Below, one piece after another: positions 37,302-45,781 of a stretch of 64,000 bases of DNA. The DNA is from Streptomyces cylindrosporus (lineage in GTDB: Bacteria > Actinomycetota > Actinomycetes > Streptomycetales > Streptomycetaceae): assembly GCF_022698165.1 (NCBI RefSeq), contig NZ_JALDAY010000003.1, positions 496,001 to 560,000 on the forward strand. The letters are read 5' to 3'. The notes beneath the pieces are model-generated. The model did not search any database. It was not told the origin of the DNA and was given only the letters and a program-made list of their open reading frames with translations. Position 1 is the first letter of the stretch; each line of letters starts with the position of its first letter. Position numbers and translations under genes: made by a program.

Positions 37302-38192
37302 GTGAGCCTCGCGCCGCGTGTCGTTCTGGTCCACCGCACCACCGAGTACGAGGAGTTGGTGGCCCATCACGGCACCCACGGGCAGGCCGCCTTCTTCCTC
37401 TCCACCCGGGGCCGGGACATCGAGGAGGTGGCCGAGCGGCACCGCCGTACCCGACGCGCGCTCGCGGAGGTCACGGCGGCGATCCCGCTGACCTGGCGTC
37501 AGACCCGGGTCGAGCGGGCCGACTTGGACCGGTTCCTGTTCGCGCCGGAGGACGTCGTGGTCGTGGTCGGCCAGGACGGGCTGGTGGCGAACGTGGCCAA
37601 GTACCTGTCCGGGCAGCCCGTGTTGGGCATCGACTCCGACCCCGGTCGCAACCCCGGCGTACTGGTACGGCACCGCCCACGGGACGCCGCCGCACTGCTC
37701 ACATCCACCAGCCGGTCGGTCGACGAACTCACCATGGTCGAGGCCGTCGCCGACGACACCCAGCGCATCCTCGCGCTGAACGAGATCTACCTGGGCGCCG
37801 CCGGACACCAGACGGCCAGGTACCGCCTGGGCCTCGAGAACGACGGGGGTGTCGTCGAGGCCCAGGCTTCGTCCGGGGTGCTGGTGGGGACCGGGACCGG
37901 GGCGACGGGTTGGATCAGGTCGGTCTGGCAGGAGCGGGGCGGCACACTGCCACTCCCCCGCCCCACCGACGACCGCCTGCTGTGGTTCGTACGCGAGGCA
38001 TGGCCGTCCCCGGCGACCGGCACGACCCTGGTGTCCGGCGAGCTCTCCGCCTCCGCGAGCCTCCAACTCACCGTCGAGTCCGAGCGGTTGATCGCCTTCG
38101 GGGACGGGATGGAAGGGGATGCGCTGGAGTTGACCTGGGGGCAGTCGGTGCGGGTCGGAGTGGCGGAGAGGTCACTGCGGCTGGTCGGCTAG
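37302..38192 (+). CDS. NAD-kinase-like protein with altered GGDG motif
   Basis: The 296-residue protein has the NAD kinase fold order, with ALNEIYLG and GTGTGATGW corresponding to the later motifs. The key GGDGT is replaced by GQDGLV near residue 89, so catalysis is doubtful or altered. It may sense or bind a dinucleotide. The GTG start overlaps the stop of the repeat-array frame, and the first bases (GTGAGCCTCGCG) look like a repeat unit themselves. A 14-bp stem terminator contains its stop codon. Confidence 0.75.
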   Translation: MSLAPRVVLVHRTTEYEELVAHHGTHGQAAFFLSTRGRDIEEVAERHRRTRRALAEVTAAIPLTWRQTRVERADLDRFLFAPEDVVVVVGQDGLVANVAKYLSGQPVLGIDSDPGRNPGVLVRHRPRDAAALLTSTSRSVDELTMVEAVADDTQRILALNEIYLGAAGHQTARYRLGLENDGGVVEAQASSGVLVGTGTGATGWIRSVWQERGGTLPLPRPTDDRLLWFVREAWPSPATGTTLVSGELSASASLQLTVESERLIAFGDGMEGDALELTWGQSVRVGVAERSLRLVG

Positions 38193-38209
38193 CGAAGCCG
38201 ACCAGCCGC
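38177..38209. terminator. Bidirectional terminator between the NAD-kinase-like gene and pnkp
   Basis: GCGGCTGGTCGGCT (38177-38190) pairs perfectly with 38196-38209 around a five-base loop. It spans the stop codon of the rightward gene and lies 12 bases from the end of the leftward gene. Confidence 0.82.
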
Positions 38210-38220
38210 CCTTCCTCGGC

Positions 38221-40764
38221 TCACAACCGCGGGTCCACCGGCTCCGACTCCAGTGCCAGCACCCCGAACACCGCCTCGTGCACCCGCCACAGCGGCTCGC
38301 CCTCCGCCAGCCGGTCCAGGGCCTCCAGGCCCAGGGCGTACTCGCGGATCGCCAGAGACCGCTTGTGGTTGAGGAAGCGGTTGCGCAGCCGGGCGAGGTT
38401 GTCGGGGCGCGTGTACTCGGGACCGTAGATGATCCGCAGGTACTCGCGCCCACGGCACTTGATCCCGGGCTGCACCAGCCGCCCTTCCTTGCTCCTCACC
38501 AGCGCGCCCAAGGGCTTCACGACCATGCCCTCCCCGCCGCGCCCGGTCATCTCCAGCCACCAGTCGACCCCCGCCCGCACCGACTCCGGGTCACCGGTGT
38601 CGACGTACAGCCGTCGGGTGGTCTGCAGCAGACCGCTGCCGTCGTGCTCCACCAGCCGGTCGAGCAGGGCGAGTTGCTCGTCGTGCGGCAGCGCGGCCAG
38701 GCTGCGGCCCTGGACGGCGAGGATCTGGAACGGCGCCAGGCGTACGCCCTCCAGGCCCTCGGTCGTCCAGCAGTAGCGGCGGTACGCGTCCGTGAACGCG
38801 GCCGCGTTCGAGGCGCGTTCACGCTGGCGGGCCAGCAGGTCGGTCACCTCGACGCCCCGCGCGGCGGCACCCTCCAGCGCGGCGAGCGCGCCCGGGAACA
38901 CCGCGCCCGACGCGGCGCCGACGGCCGCGTACTGCGAGCGCAGCAGTCCGGACGCCTTCAGCGACCACGGCATCAGCTCGGCGTCCAACAGGAGCCAGTC
39001 CGTCTCGAGTTCGGCCCAGAGGCCGGCCTCGTCCACCGAGGCCCGTATCCGGCCGAGGATCTCCTCCGTCGCCGACTCGTCGTCGAAGAACGGGCGTCCG
39101 GTGCGGGTGTACAGCGAGCCGGTCGGCCCGTCGACCCCGAACCGCTTCCGCGCCGCCTCCGCGTCCCGGCACACCAGTGCCACCGCCCGCGAGCCCATGT
39201 GCTTCTCCTCGCACACGACCCGCTCCACCCCGTCCGCCGCGTACTGCGCGAAGGCCTCGGCCGGGTGCTCCAGGTAGCCCTCCACCTGCGAGGTCGCCGT
39301 CGGTGCCATGGTCGGCGGGAGGTACGGCAGCAGGCGCGGGTCGATCGCGAAGCGGCTCATGACCTCCAGGGCCGCGGCCGCGTTCTCCTCGCGGACCGAG
39401 ACCCGGCCCTGGTGCCGGGTCTCGACGACCCGTCGCCCGTGCACGTCGTTCAGGTCGAGCGGCCGGCCGTCGTGCCCGCCGGGCGCCTCGGTCAGCAGCG
39501 GACGCGACGGCTCGTACCAGACCCGCTCGGCCGGTACGTCGACCAGCTCCCGCTCCGGCCAGCGCAGCGCGGTGAGCTTGCCGCCGAACACGGCACCGGT
39601 GTCCAGGCAGATGGTGTTGTTGAGCCAGGTGGCCTCGGGGACGGGCGTGTGGCCGTAGACGACCGCCGCCCGGCCGCGGTAGTCCTCGGCCCACGGGTAG
39701 CGCACCGGCAGCCCGAACTCGTCGGTCTCGCCGGTCGTGTCGCCGTACAGGGCGTGCGAGCGGACCCGGCCGGAGGTGCGGCCGTGGTACTTCTCGGGCA
39801 GGCCGGCGTGGCAGACCACCAGCCGGCCGCCGTCGAGGACGTAGTGGCTGACGAGCCCGTCGATGAACTCCCGTACCTCGGCGAGGAATTCCTCGCTCTG
39901 CCCGTCCATCTGCTCGATGGTCTCGGCAAGGCCGTGGGTGTGCTGGACCTTGCGGCCCTTCAGATAACGGCCGTACTTGTTCTCGTGGTTGCCCGGCACG
40001 CACAGCGCGTTGCCCGACTTGACCATCGACATCACACGGCGCAGCACACCGGGGCTGTCCGGGCCGCGGTCGACCAGGTCACCGACGAAGACGGCGGTGC
40101 GTCCCTCCGGGTGGACGCCGTCGGTGTAGCCCAACTTGCCCAGCAGCGACTCCAGTTCGGCGGCGCAGCCGTGGATGTCGCCGACGATGTCGAAGGGGCC
40201 GGTGAGGTGGGTCAGGTCGTTGAAGCGCTTCTCGGTGACGACGGTGGCGTTCTCGATGTCCTCCACGCCCCGCAGGACGTGCACCTTGCGGAAGCCCTCG
40301 CGCTCCAAGTGGCGCAGGGAGCGGCGGAGTTCGCGGATGTGCCGCTTGATGACCCGGACGGGCATGTCGGCCCGGTCGGTGCGGCCCGCGTTGCGCTGGG
40401 CGCACACCTCCTCCGGCACGTCGAGGACGATGGCGATGGGCAGCACGTCGTACTGCTTGGCCAGGTCGATCAGCTGGCGCCGGGCCTCCGGCTGCACGCT
40501 GGTCGCGTCCACGACCGTACGGCGGCCCGCGGCGAGCCGCTTGCCGGCGATGTAGTGGAGCACGTCGAAGGCGTCCTTCGTCGCGCTCTGGTCGTTCTCG
40601 TCGTCGGAGACCAGGCCGCGGCAGAAGTCCGAGGAGATGACCTCGGTGGGCTTGAAGTGGCGGCGGGCGAAGGTGGACTTGCCCGAGCCGGAGGCCCCGA
40701 CGAGGACGACGAGGGAGAGGTCGGTGACGGGCAGGACCCGTCCCCGGGTCTGGGTCTCGGTCAT
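38221..40764 (-). CDS. pnkp: Polynucleotide kinase-phosphatase-ligase Pnkp
   Basis: Bacterial Pnkp repairs cleaved RNA. The 847-residue protein has a 5' kinase domain with GASGSGKST at 23-31, a metallophosphoesterase with GDIHG at 195-199, GDLVDRGPDS near 228 and GNHE near 258, and a C-terminal adenylyltransferase with the nucleotidyl lysine in EEKHMGSRA (K521). All three domains look intact. Its ATG overlaps the hen1 stop, so the ligase partner Hen1 is made together with it. Targets are probably tRNAs cut by ribotoxins. Confidence 0.96.
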   Translation of the reverse strand: MTETQTRGRVLPVTDLSLVVLVGASGSGKSTFARRHFKPTEVISSDFCRGLVSDDENDQSATKDAFDVLHYIAGKRLAAGRRTVVDATSVQPEARRQLIDLAKQYDVLPIAIVLDVPEEVCAQRNAGRTDRADMPVRVIKRHIRELRRSLRHLEREGFRKVHVLRGVEDIENATVVTEKRFNDLTHLTGPFDIVGDIHGCAAELESLLGKLGYTDGVHPEGRTAVFVGDLVDRGPDSPGVLRRVMSMVKSGNALCVPGNHENKYGRYLKGRKVQHTHGLAETIEQMDGQSEEFLAEVREFIDGLVSHYVLDGGRLVVCHAGLPEKYHGRTSGRVRSHALYGDTTGETDEFGLPVRYPWAEDYRGRAAVVYGHTPVPEATWLNNTICLDTGAVFGGKLTALRWPERELVDVPAERVWYEPSRPLLTEAPGGHDGRPLDLNDVHGRRVVETRHQGRVSVREENAAAALEVMSRFAIDPRLLPYLPPTMAPTATSQVEGYLEHPAEAFAQYAADGVERVVCEEKHMGSRAVALVCRDAEAARKRFGVDGPTGSLYTRTGRPFFDDESATEEILGRIRASVDEAGLWAELETDWLLLDAELMPWSLKASGLLRSQYAAVGAASGAVFPGALAALEGAAARGVEVTDLLARQRERASNAAAFTDAYRRYCWTTEGLEGVRLAPFQILAVQGRSLAALPHDEQLALLDRLVEHDGSGLLQTTRRLYVDTGDPESVRAGVDWWLEMTGRGGEGMVVKPLGALVRSKEGRLVQPGIKCRGREYLRIIYGPEYTRPDNLARLRNRFLNHKRSLAIREYALGLEALDRLAEGEPLWRVHEAVFGVLALESEPVDPRL

Positions 40765-42224
40765 GCGGCCTTCGCCTCCTTCTCCGTGCGTACGGTGAAC
40801 ACAGCCATCTGGGTGGGCGGACCCACCTCCGGGTCGTCGAGCCCGATCGGTACGAACTCCACGTCGTACCCGTGCCGTTCGGCCACCGCCCCCGCCCAGG
40901 CGCGGAACTCCTCCCGCGTCCACTCGAACCGGTGGTCGCCGTGCCGGACATGCCCGGCCGGGAGGGATTCCCAGCGGACGTTGTACTCGACGTTCGGGGT
41001 CGTCACGAGGACGCTGCGCGGACGGGCGGAGCCGAACACCGCGTACTCCAGGGCGGGCAGCCGGGGCAGGTCGAGGTGCTCGATGACCTCGCTCAGCACG
41101 GCGGCGTCGTAACCCTTGAGGCGGTTGTCGGTGTACGCGAGCGAGCTCTGGAAGAGCTTGACGCGGGAGGCCTGCCGCTCGCCCATGCGGTCCAGCTTCA
41201 GGCGCCGGGAGGCGATGGTGAGGGCGCGCATCGAGACGTCGACGCCGACGATCTCGGTGTACCGCACGTCCTTGAGCAGTGCCTGCACCAACTGGCCCTG
41301 TCCGCACCCCAGGTCGAGGACGCGGGTGGCGCCGGACGCCTGGAGTGCGGCGAGGATCGCGTCCCGGCGCTGCACGGCGAGCGGGGTCGGCTTCTCCTCC
41401 GTCTCGGTCTCCGACCCGACGGCGTTGTCGATGTCCTCGACCTCGCTGTCGTCGGCCTCGGCGAGCCGCACCAGTTCGAGGCGCTCCATCGCCTGCCGGG
41501 TCAGCGACCAGCGGCGGGAGAGGTAGCGGCTCGTGATCAGCTTCTGCTCGGGGTGTTCGGGCAGCCAGCCCTCGCCGGCCCGCAGCAGCTTGTCCACCTC
41601 GTCCGAGGCAACCCAGTAGTGCTTGGCGTCGTCGAGGACCGGGAGCAGGACGTACAGATGGCGCAGGGCCTCGGCGAGGGTGAGCCGTTCGGATTCCAGG
41701 ACGAGCCGCACATAGCGCGAGTCGCCCCACTCCGGGAACCGGGTGTCCAGCGGCACCGGCTCCACGTCGACCGCCCAGCCGAGCGGTTCGAAGAGCCGTC
41801 GTACGAGGTCCGGGCCGCCGCGGGCGGGCAGCGCGGGCACCTCGATGCGCAGCGGCAGCGGCTCGGCGGCGCGCTCCGGGCGGGCGCCGCACACGCCTCG
41901 CATCGCGCTGGAGAAGACGCTGCTCAGCGCGACGGCGAGCAGCGAGGACGCGGCGTACGGGCGGTCGTTGACGTACTGCGCGAGCGCCGCGTCGGGCGCC
42001 CCGCCGCGTCCCTTGCCCTTGCCCTTCCTGACCAGCGCCACCGCATCGACCTCCAGCAGCAGCGCCGCCGTGCAGCGCTGAGGCTCCGCCTCGGGGTAGA
42101 GGACGTGCGCCGTGCCGTAGGAGGTGGAGAACGCCTGCGCCTTGTCGGGGTGCTTGTGGAGCAGGTAGCCGAGGTCGGTCGCCGGGCGTTCGGCCGTGCC
42201 GGTGGTGGTGAGGGTCAGGAACAT
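40761..42224 (-). CDS. hen1: 3' terminal RNA ribose 2'-O-methyltransferase Hen1
   Basis: Bacterial Hen1 methylates the 2'-OH at the damaged RNA 3' end before Pnkp seals it, protecting the repaired site from recleavage. The N-terminal half (about 1-240) is the Pnkp-activating domain; the C-terminal half has VLDLGCGQGQL for S-adenosylmethionine and SEVIEHLDLPRL with the metal-binding E-x-x-E-H. The 487-residue start at MFLTLTTTG is preferred because upstream codons lack conservation. The gene is first in the two-gene repair operon. Confidence 0.95.
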   Translation of the reverse strand: MFLTLTTTGTAERPATDLGYLLHKHPDKAQAFSTSYGTAHVLYPEAEPQRCTAALLLEVDAVALVRKGKGKGRGGAPDAALAQYVNDRPYAASSLLAVALSSVFSSAMRGVCGARPERAAEPLPLRIEVPALPARGGPDLVRRLFEPLGWAVDVEPVPLDTRFPEWGDSRYVRLVLESERLTLAEALRHLYVLLPVLDDAKHYWVASDEVDKLLRAGEGWLPEHPEQKLITSRYLSRRWSLTRQAMERLELVRLAEADDSEVEDIDNAVGSETETEEKPTPLAVQRRDAILAALQASGATRVLDLGCGQGQLVQALLKDVRYTEIVGVDVSMRALTIASRRLKLDRMGERQASRVKLFQSSLAYTDNRLKGYDAAVLSEVIEHLDLPRLPALEYAVFGSARPRSVLVTTPNVEYNVRWESLPAGHVRHGDHRFEWTREEFRAWAGAVAERHGYDVEFVPIGLDDPEVGPPTQMAVFTVRTEKEAKAA

Positions 42225-42343
42225 GGTGAGGCAGCCTCGATATGCCGTCTGTACTGCGGATATGCGCCGTTTCGGGTTCGGCGGCGTCCGCTCAACGTAC
42301 AGGGGATGGCTGGAGGGCACTCAGCATTTTCCGGGCGGCCGGC

Positions 42344-43780
42344 TCACTTCCTCCGCTCGAAGATCCACTCCCGGATGCCGTCGATGGTGTAGGCGGCCCG
42401 CCAGGTGCAGATGTGGTTGTCGACGCTGCTCTCCTCCAGTCCGGGCCAGACCACGGTCCCCTTCTTCAGGGCGACGAAGTTGACCGCGGTGTCCTTGGCC
42501 CGCAACTCGGAGGTGAGGGGCGCGAATTCGGCCGGGGTCAGCTGGCCGTCCCACACGGCCCGGCTGACCTTGGCGCCCGCCTTCTCCAGGGTGTCCATGA
42601 TCCCGGTCATGCCCGGGTAGGCGGTCTCGTCGCCCTGCGAGACCACGGCCCAGATGTTCTGCTTGGCCAGCGGCTTGACGGCGTCGAGGTCCGACCACTG
42701 GCCGGCCACCAGGAAGGACGCGGCGAACAGGTCGGGGTAGGTGAAGTCGAGGGCGATCGAGGTCATGGCGCCGCCGGACTGGCCGGTGGTGTAGAGGCGG
42801 TTCTTGTCGACGCTGTACTTCGAGGTCACCGAGTCGACGAGACCCTTGATGGTCTTCAGCGCGGTGGCGTTCCCGTCGCTGCCCTCGTCCGACTCGCCGG
42901 TGAACTGCGGGGCGAGTACGAAGCAGGGGTTGCGCTCCTGCGAGAGCGGGTCGGCCCAGACCACGGCGCCGAGGCCGTGGGTCAGCGTGATGAGGGGGTT
43001 CGTGCTGACGGTGCCCGCGTCGTGCATGAACAGGACCAGGGGGTACGACTTGGTCTTGTCGTAGTCCTTGGGGATGAAGAGGTTGTAGGTCAGGGAGTTG
43101 CCGGTCGCGGAGTCCGTGTACTTCAGGCCCTGCTGGAAGTCGTCGACGATCAGGTTGAGGACCTTGCTGGTCCTCACGGCCGTGCCGGTCGCCGCGTAGC
43201 TGGTGCCGCCGGTCGTCTTCACCGTGCCGACCTGGGTCACCTGGGCCACCGCCTTCTTCAGGGTGGCCCCGGACGACATGCCTCCGCCCTTGCGTCCGCC
43301 GGACGGCGGCCCCGAGGGCGCGGCGCTCGTGGAAGGCGCGGCGCTCATGGAGGCCGACGGCTGCTTCGAGGGCCGGCCCGCCGAGGACGACCCGCCGGCG
43401 AAGCTGTCCGTGTAGACCCGGGCCGCCTCGTCGGCGGGCGAGAGCTCGATGACGACGTAGGCCCCGTCGGTGCCGTGACCGGCCTTGGCGGCCGTCGTGT
43501 TGGTGTAGACGTTCGTCACGGTCCTGTCCTTCACCTTGAAGGCGGACAGCGACACGCTCGACCGGTCGATCTCCTTGTCGTACTTCAGGGCCACGGCGGT
43601 GAGCTTCTGGCCGTCGCCGAAGACCTCCGTGATGGCGGTCGCCCCGGTGATGTGCCCGGCCGACGTGGCCACGGTCGTGGTGGCGGCGGTGTCCTCCGCC
43701 GCGCTGCCCGAGGAACAGCCGGCGACGGCGGGTACGGCGGCCGTCGCGACGATTCCGGCGAGCACGCTCCTGCGCTTCAC
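42344..43780 (-). CDS. Secreted lipoprotein esterase (alpha/beta hydrolase)
   Basis: The 478-residue precursor has a lipoprotein signal peptide ending AVAGC (lipid cysteine at 22). A variable N-terminal domain and a Ser/Pro/Gly linker (about residues 128-165) lead to a hydrolase of the PHB depolymerase/feruloyl esterase type, with FMHDAGT for the oxyanion hole, GQSGGAM for the nucleophile, and a late histidine in DNHICTW. It is anchored outside the membrane and probably attacks plant or microbial esters. It lies beside a broken carboxylesterase and a tannase family gene in the same direction or divergent. Confidence 0.82.
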   Translation of the reverse strand: MKRRSVLAGIVATAAVPAVAGCSSGSAAEDTAATTTVATSAGHITGATAITEVFGDGQKLTAVALKYDKEIDRSSVSLSAFKVKDRTVTNVYTNTTAAKAGHGTDGAYVVIELSPADEAARVYTDSFAGGSSSAGRPSKQPSASMSAAPSTSAAPSGPPSGGRKGGGMSSGATLKKAVAQVTQVGTVKTTGGTSYAATGTAVRTSKVLNLIVDDFQQGLKYTDSATGNSLTYNLFIPKDYDKTKSYPLVLFMHDAGTVSTNPLITLTHGLGAVVWADPLSQERNPCFVLAPQFTGESDEGSDGNATALKTIKGLVDSVTSKYSVDKNRLYTTGQSGGAMTSIALDFTYPDLFAASFLVAGQWSDLDAVKPLAKQNIWAVVSQGDETAYPGMTGIMDTLEKAGAKVSRAVWDGQLTPAEFAPLTSELRAKDTAVNFVALKKGTVVWPGLEESSVDNHICTWRAAYTIDGIREWIFERRK

Positions 43781-43878
43781 GGTTCGTTGTCTCCTTGGAT
43801 CAAGGCTGGATCAAGTTTCTGCGATGGTTTGCTCATGCAATGCGCAAGCGGGAGCATCCCGTGCGGAAAGGAGCGTGG

Positions 43879-45552
43879 CTACCAGGCGCGCTGAGCCGCG
43901 TAGTACCGCCGGAAGAAGGCCACCTTTTCGGCGTCGGCGAGTTCCATCCGGCCGAACCGGTCGCCGACCTCCATGGTCGCGGGGCGGTGCGGATCGTTGG
44001 CGGGCCAGTGCGCGAGGCCGCGGCCGTTGGGGTCGCCGTGCTCGACGAAGTTCACGACGTACGCCGAGAGGGTCTTGGCGATCTCACGGTCGGCGGCGGT
44101 CCAGGCCTTGTCGGTGGCGTAGAGGCTGTCGAAGACGTAGACGATCTCCGAGGTGTGGTACGCGCCCTGACTGCTCGCGCCGGGCGGCACATGCTCCCAC
44201 CAGTACGTGTACACCGGGGTGTTGGCGTGCCGGGCGAACTCCGTGCCCCACAGGTGCACCGAGACGCGCCCGCTGTCCCGCGCACTGGCGTTGGTCTGCT
44301 CGTCCGCCTCGGCGTCGGTGGTGGCGGGGTAGAGGGCGAGGAACTCCTCGGCCAGGTCGCCGTACTTGGTCCCGGCCATGGCCCGGAACTTGGCGACGGT
44401 GGTGTCGGTGCCGGGCGAGGCGCCGTTCTCGTCCTTGTTTCCGCCGGTCAGCACGGGTACGGCATTCTGCAGGCCGCGCGCGAGGGTCTCCTCGTAGGTG
44501 CGCGCCAGGACGTAGCCGTCCAGGACGGGGCGGAAGGAGGGCGGGTTGCCGAGCGTGGGCGCGGTGACCGTCGTGTCCTTGGTGTCGGAGCCGTCGAGTA
44601 CCTCGGTGGCCGACAGGGCGCGCAGTTCGGCGAGCGTGGTGGCGCTCTTGCCCTTGGCCCAGGTGGTGCCCGCGCTCTCGGCGGCTTCCTTGGTGCGGTA
44701 CGAGGTGGGCAGCGCGGCGATCTCCGGGTCGTGCGGGTCGCGCACCCCGCTCTCCATGATCGCGCCGTGGAACAGGCCTGTGGCGAGTGGGGAGTTGAGC
44801 AGCACGTTGACCGATCCGGCGCCGGCCGACTAGCCGGCGATGGTGACCCGGCCGGGGTCGCCGCCGAACTCGCCGATGTTGCGCCGCACCCACTTCAGGG
44901 CGGCGATCTGGTCGAGGAGCCCGTAGTTGCCGGAGACGCCGTGCGCGTCCTCGGCGCTCAGCTCGGGGTGGGCGAGGAAACCGAACGGCCCCGTACGGTA
45001 GTTGAAGGTCACGACGACCAGGCCCTGGCTCGCCAGAGCGGAGCCGTCGAAGGTCGGGTCGGCGCCCGAGCCGCTGCTGAAGCCGCCTCCGTAGATCCAC
45101 ACGAAGACCGGGCGGCGCTCGTCCGAACTGCGCGCAGCGGTCCACACGTTGAGGTTGAGACAGTTCTCGCTCTGTGTCATCGAGGCCGCGGCGCCGGCAC
45201 CCTGGCCGGAACTCTGCGGGCAGATGTCACCGAAGGTGTCCGCCTTCAGCACCCCGCTCCAGGGCTCGGCCGGCTGCGGCGGGCGCCAGCGCAGCGCTCC
45301 CGCGGTCGACCTGGCGAAGGGGATGCCCTTGAAGACGGTGACCCCGGTGAGCGCGGCGGCGACCCCGGAGACCCTGCCGGTCCCGGTGCGCACGGGCCCG
45401 GTCAGCGCGGCGGGCGACTTCCCGTCGGCGGCGTACGCGCTCGTACTGCCGGCCAGCGTCACCGCGGCGGCGGCCGCCAGCGAACGGCCGAGGAAGAGGC
45501 GTCGGCCCAGAGCGGGGCCGGAGGCCGAGTGGGGGGAGTTCTCGGTGTTCAT
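43879..45552 (-). pseudogene. Type-B carboxylesterase interrupted by an amber codon
   Basis: Two in-frame segments make one carboxylesterase: a Tat-signal N-terminal part (RRLFLGRS..., ending GGDPGRVTIAG) and a C-terminal part beginning SAGAGSVNVLLNSPLA. Between them at 44830-44832 is a TAG, codon 241. The family motif is G-x-S-x-G, and Q or E is usual before the serine, so one C-to-T change turned CAG into TAG directly before the nucleophile. Everything downstream, including PVYTYWWEH and the C-terminus, is still intact, so the mutation is recent, a sequencing error, or a suppressed amber. Without readthrough no active enzyme is made. Confidence 0.85.
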
Positions 45553-45677
45553 TTGTGCAATGCTGGGGCGTTGCAAATGTGATTGTCAACGATCCTGTCG
45601 ACGCTGGTAGCTGATTCACAGGCCCCTCAGAGGCCTGCTTTACGGGGCCATGAATCAGGGTGAAAACCGGTCACGAT

Positions 45678-45697
45678 CGTCAACAATTTCGTTGACG
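45678..45697. promoter_or_regulatory. Inverted repeat between the carboxylesterase and tannase genes
   Basis: CGTCAAC-AATTTC-GTTGACG has perfect 7-bp arms. A half site GTCAACGAT recurs at about 45585 near the divergent carboxylesterase start. It looks like an operator shared by the divergent secreted esterases; no regulator gene is adjacent. Confidence 0.5.
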
Positions 45698-45781
45698 AAC
45701 CTTGCGGTCCCGATCGCCGCGGGGCTACGTTCCTCGCCGTACCGCCCCCTGTGAAGCCGCAGTCGACAAGGGAGTCCGAGC

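Noticed and set aside
43879..44805. The C-terminal carboxylesterase part as an independent 308-residue gene
   Set aside because: Its first codon is inside the conserved fold, no ribosome site precedes it, and the catalytic serine lies upstream of it in the same frame.
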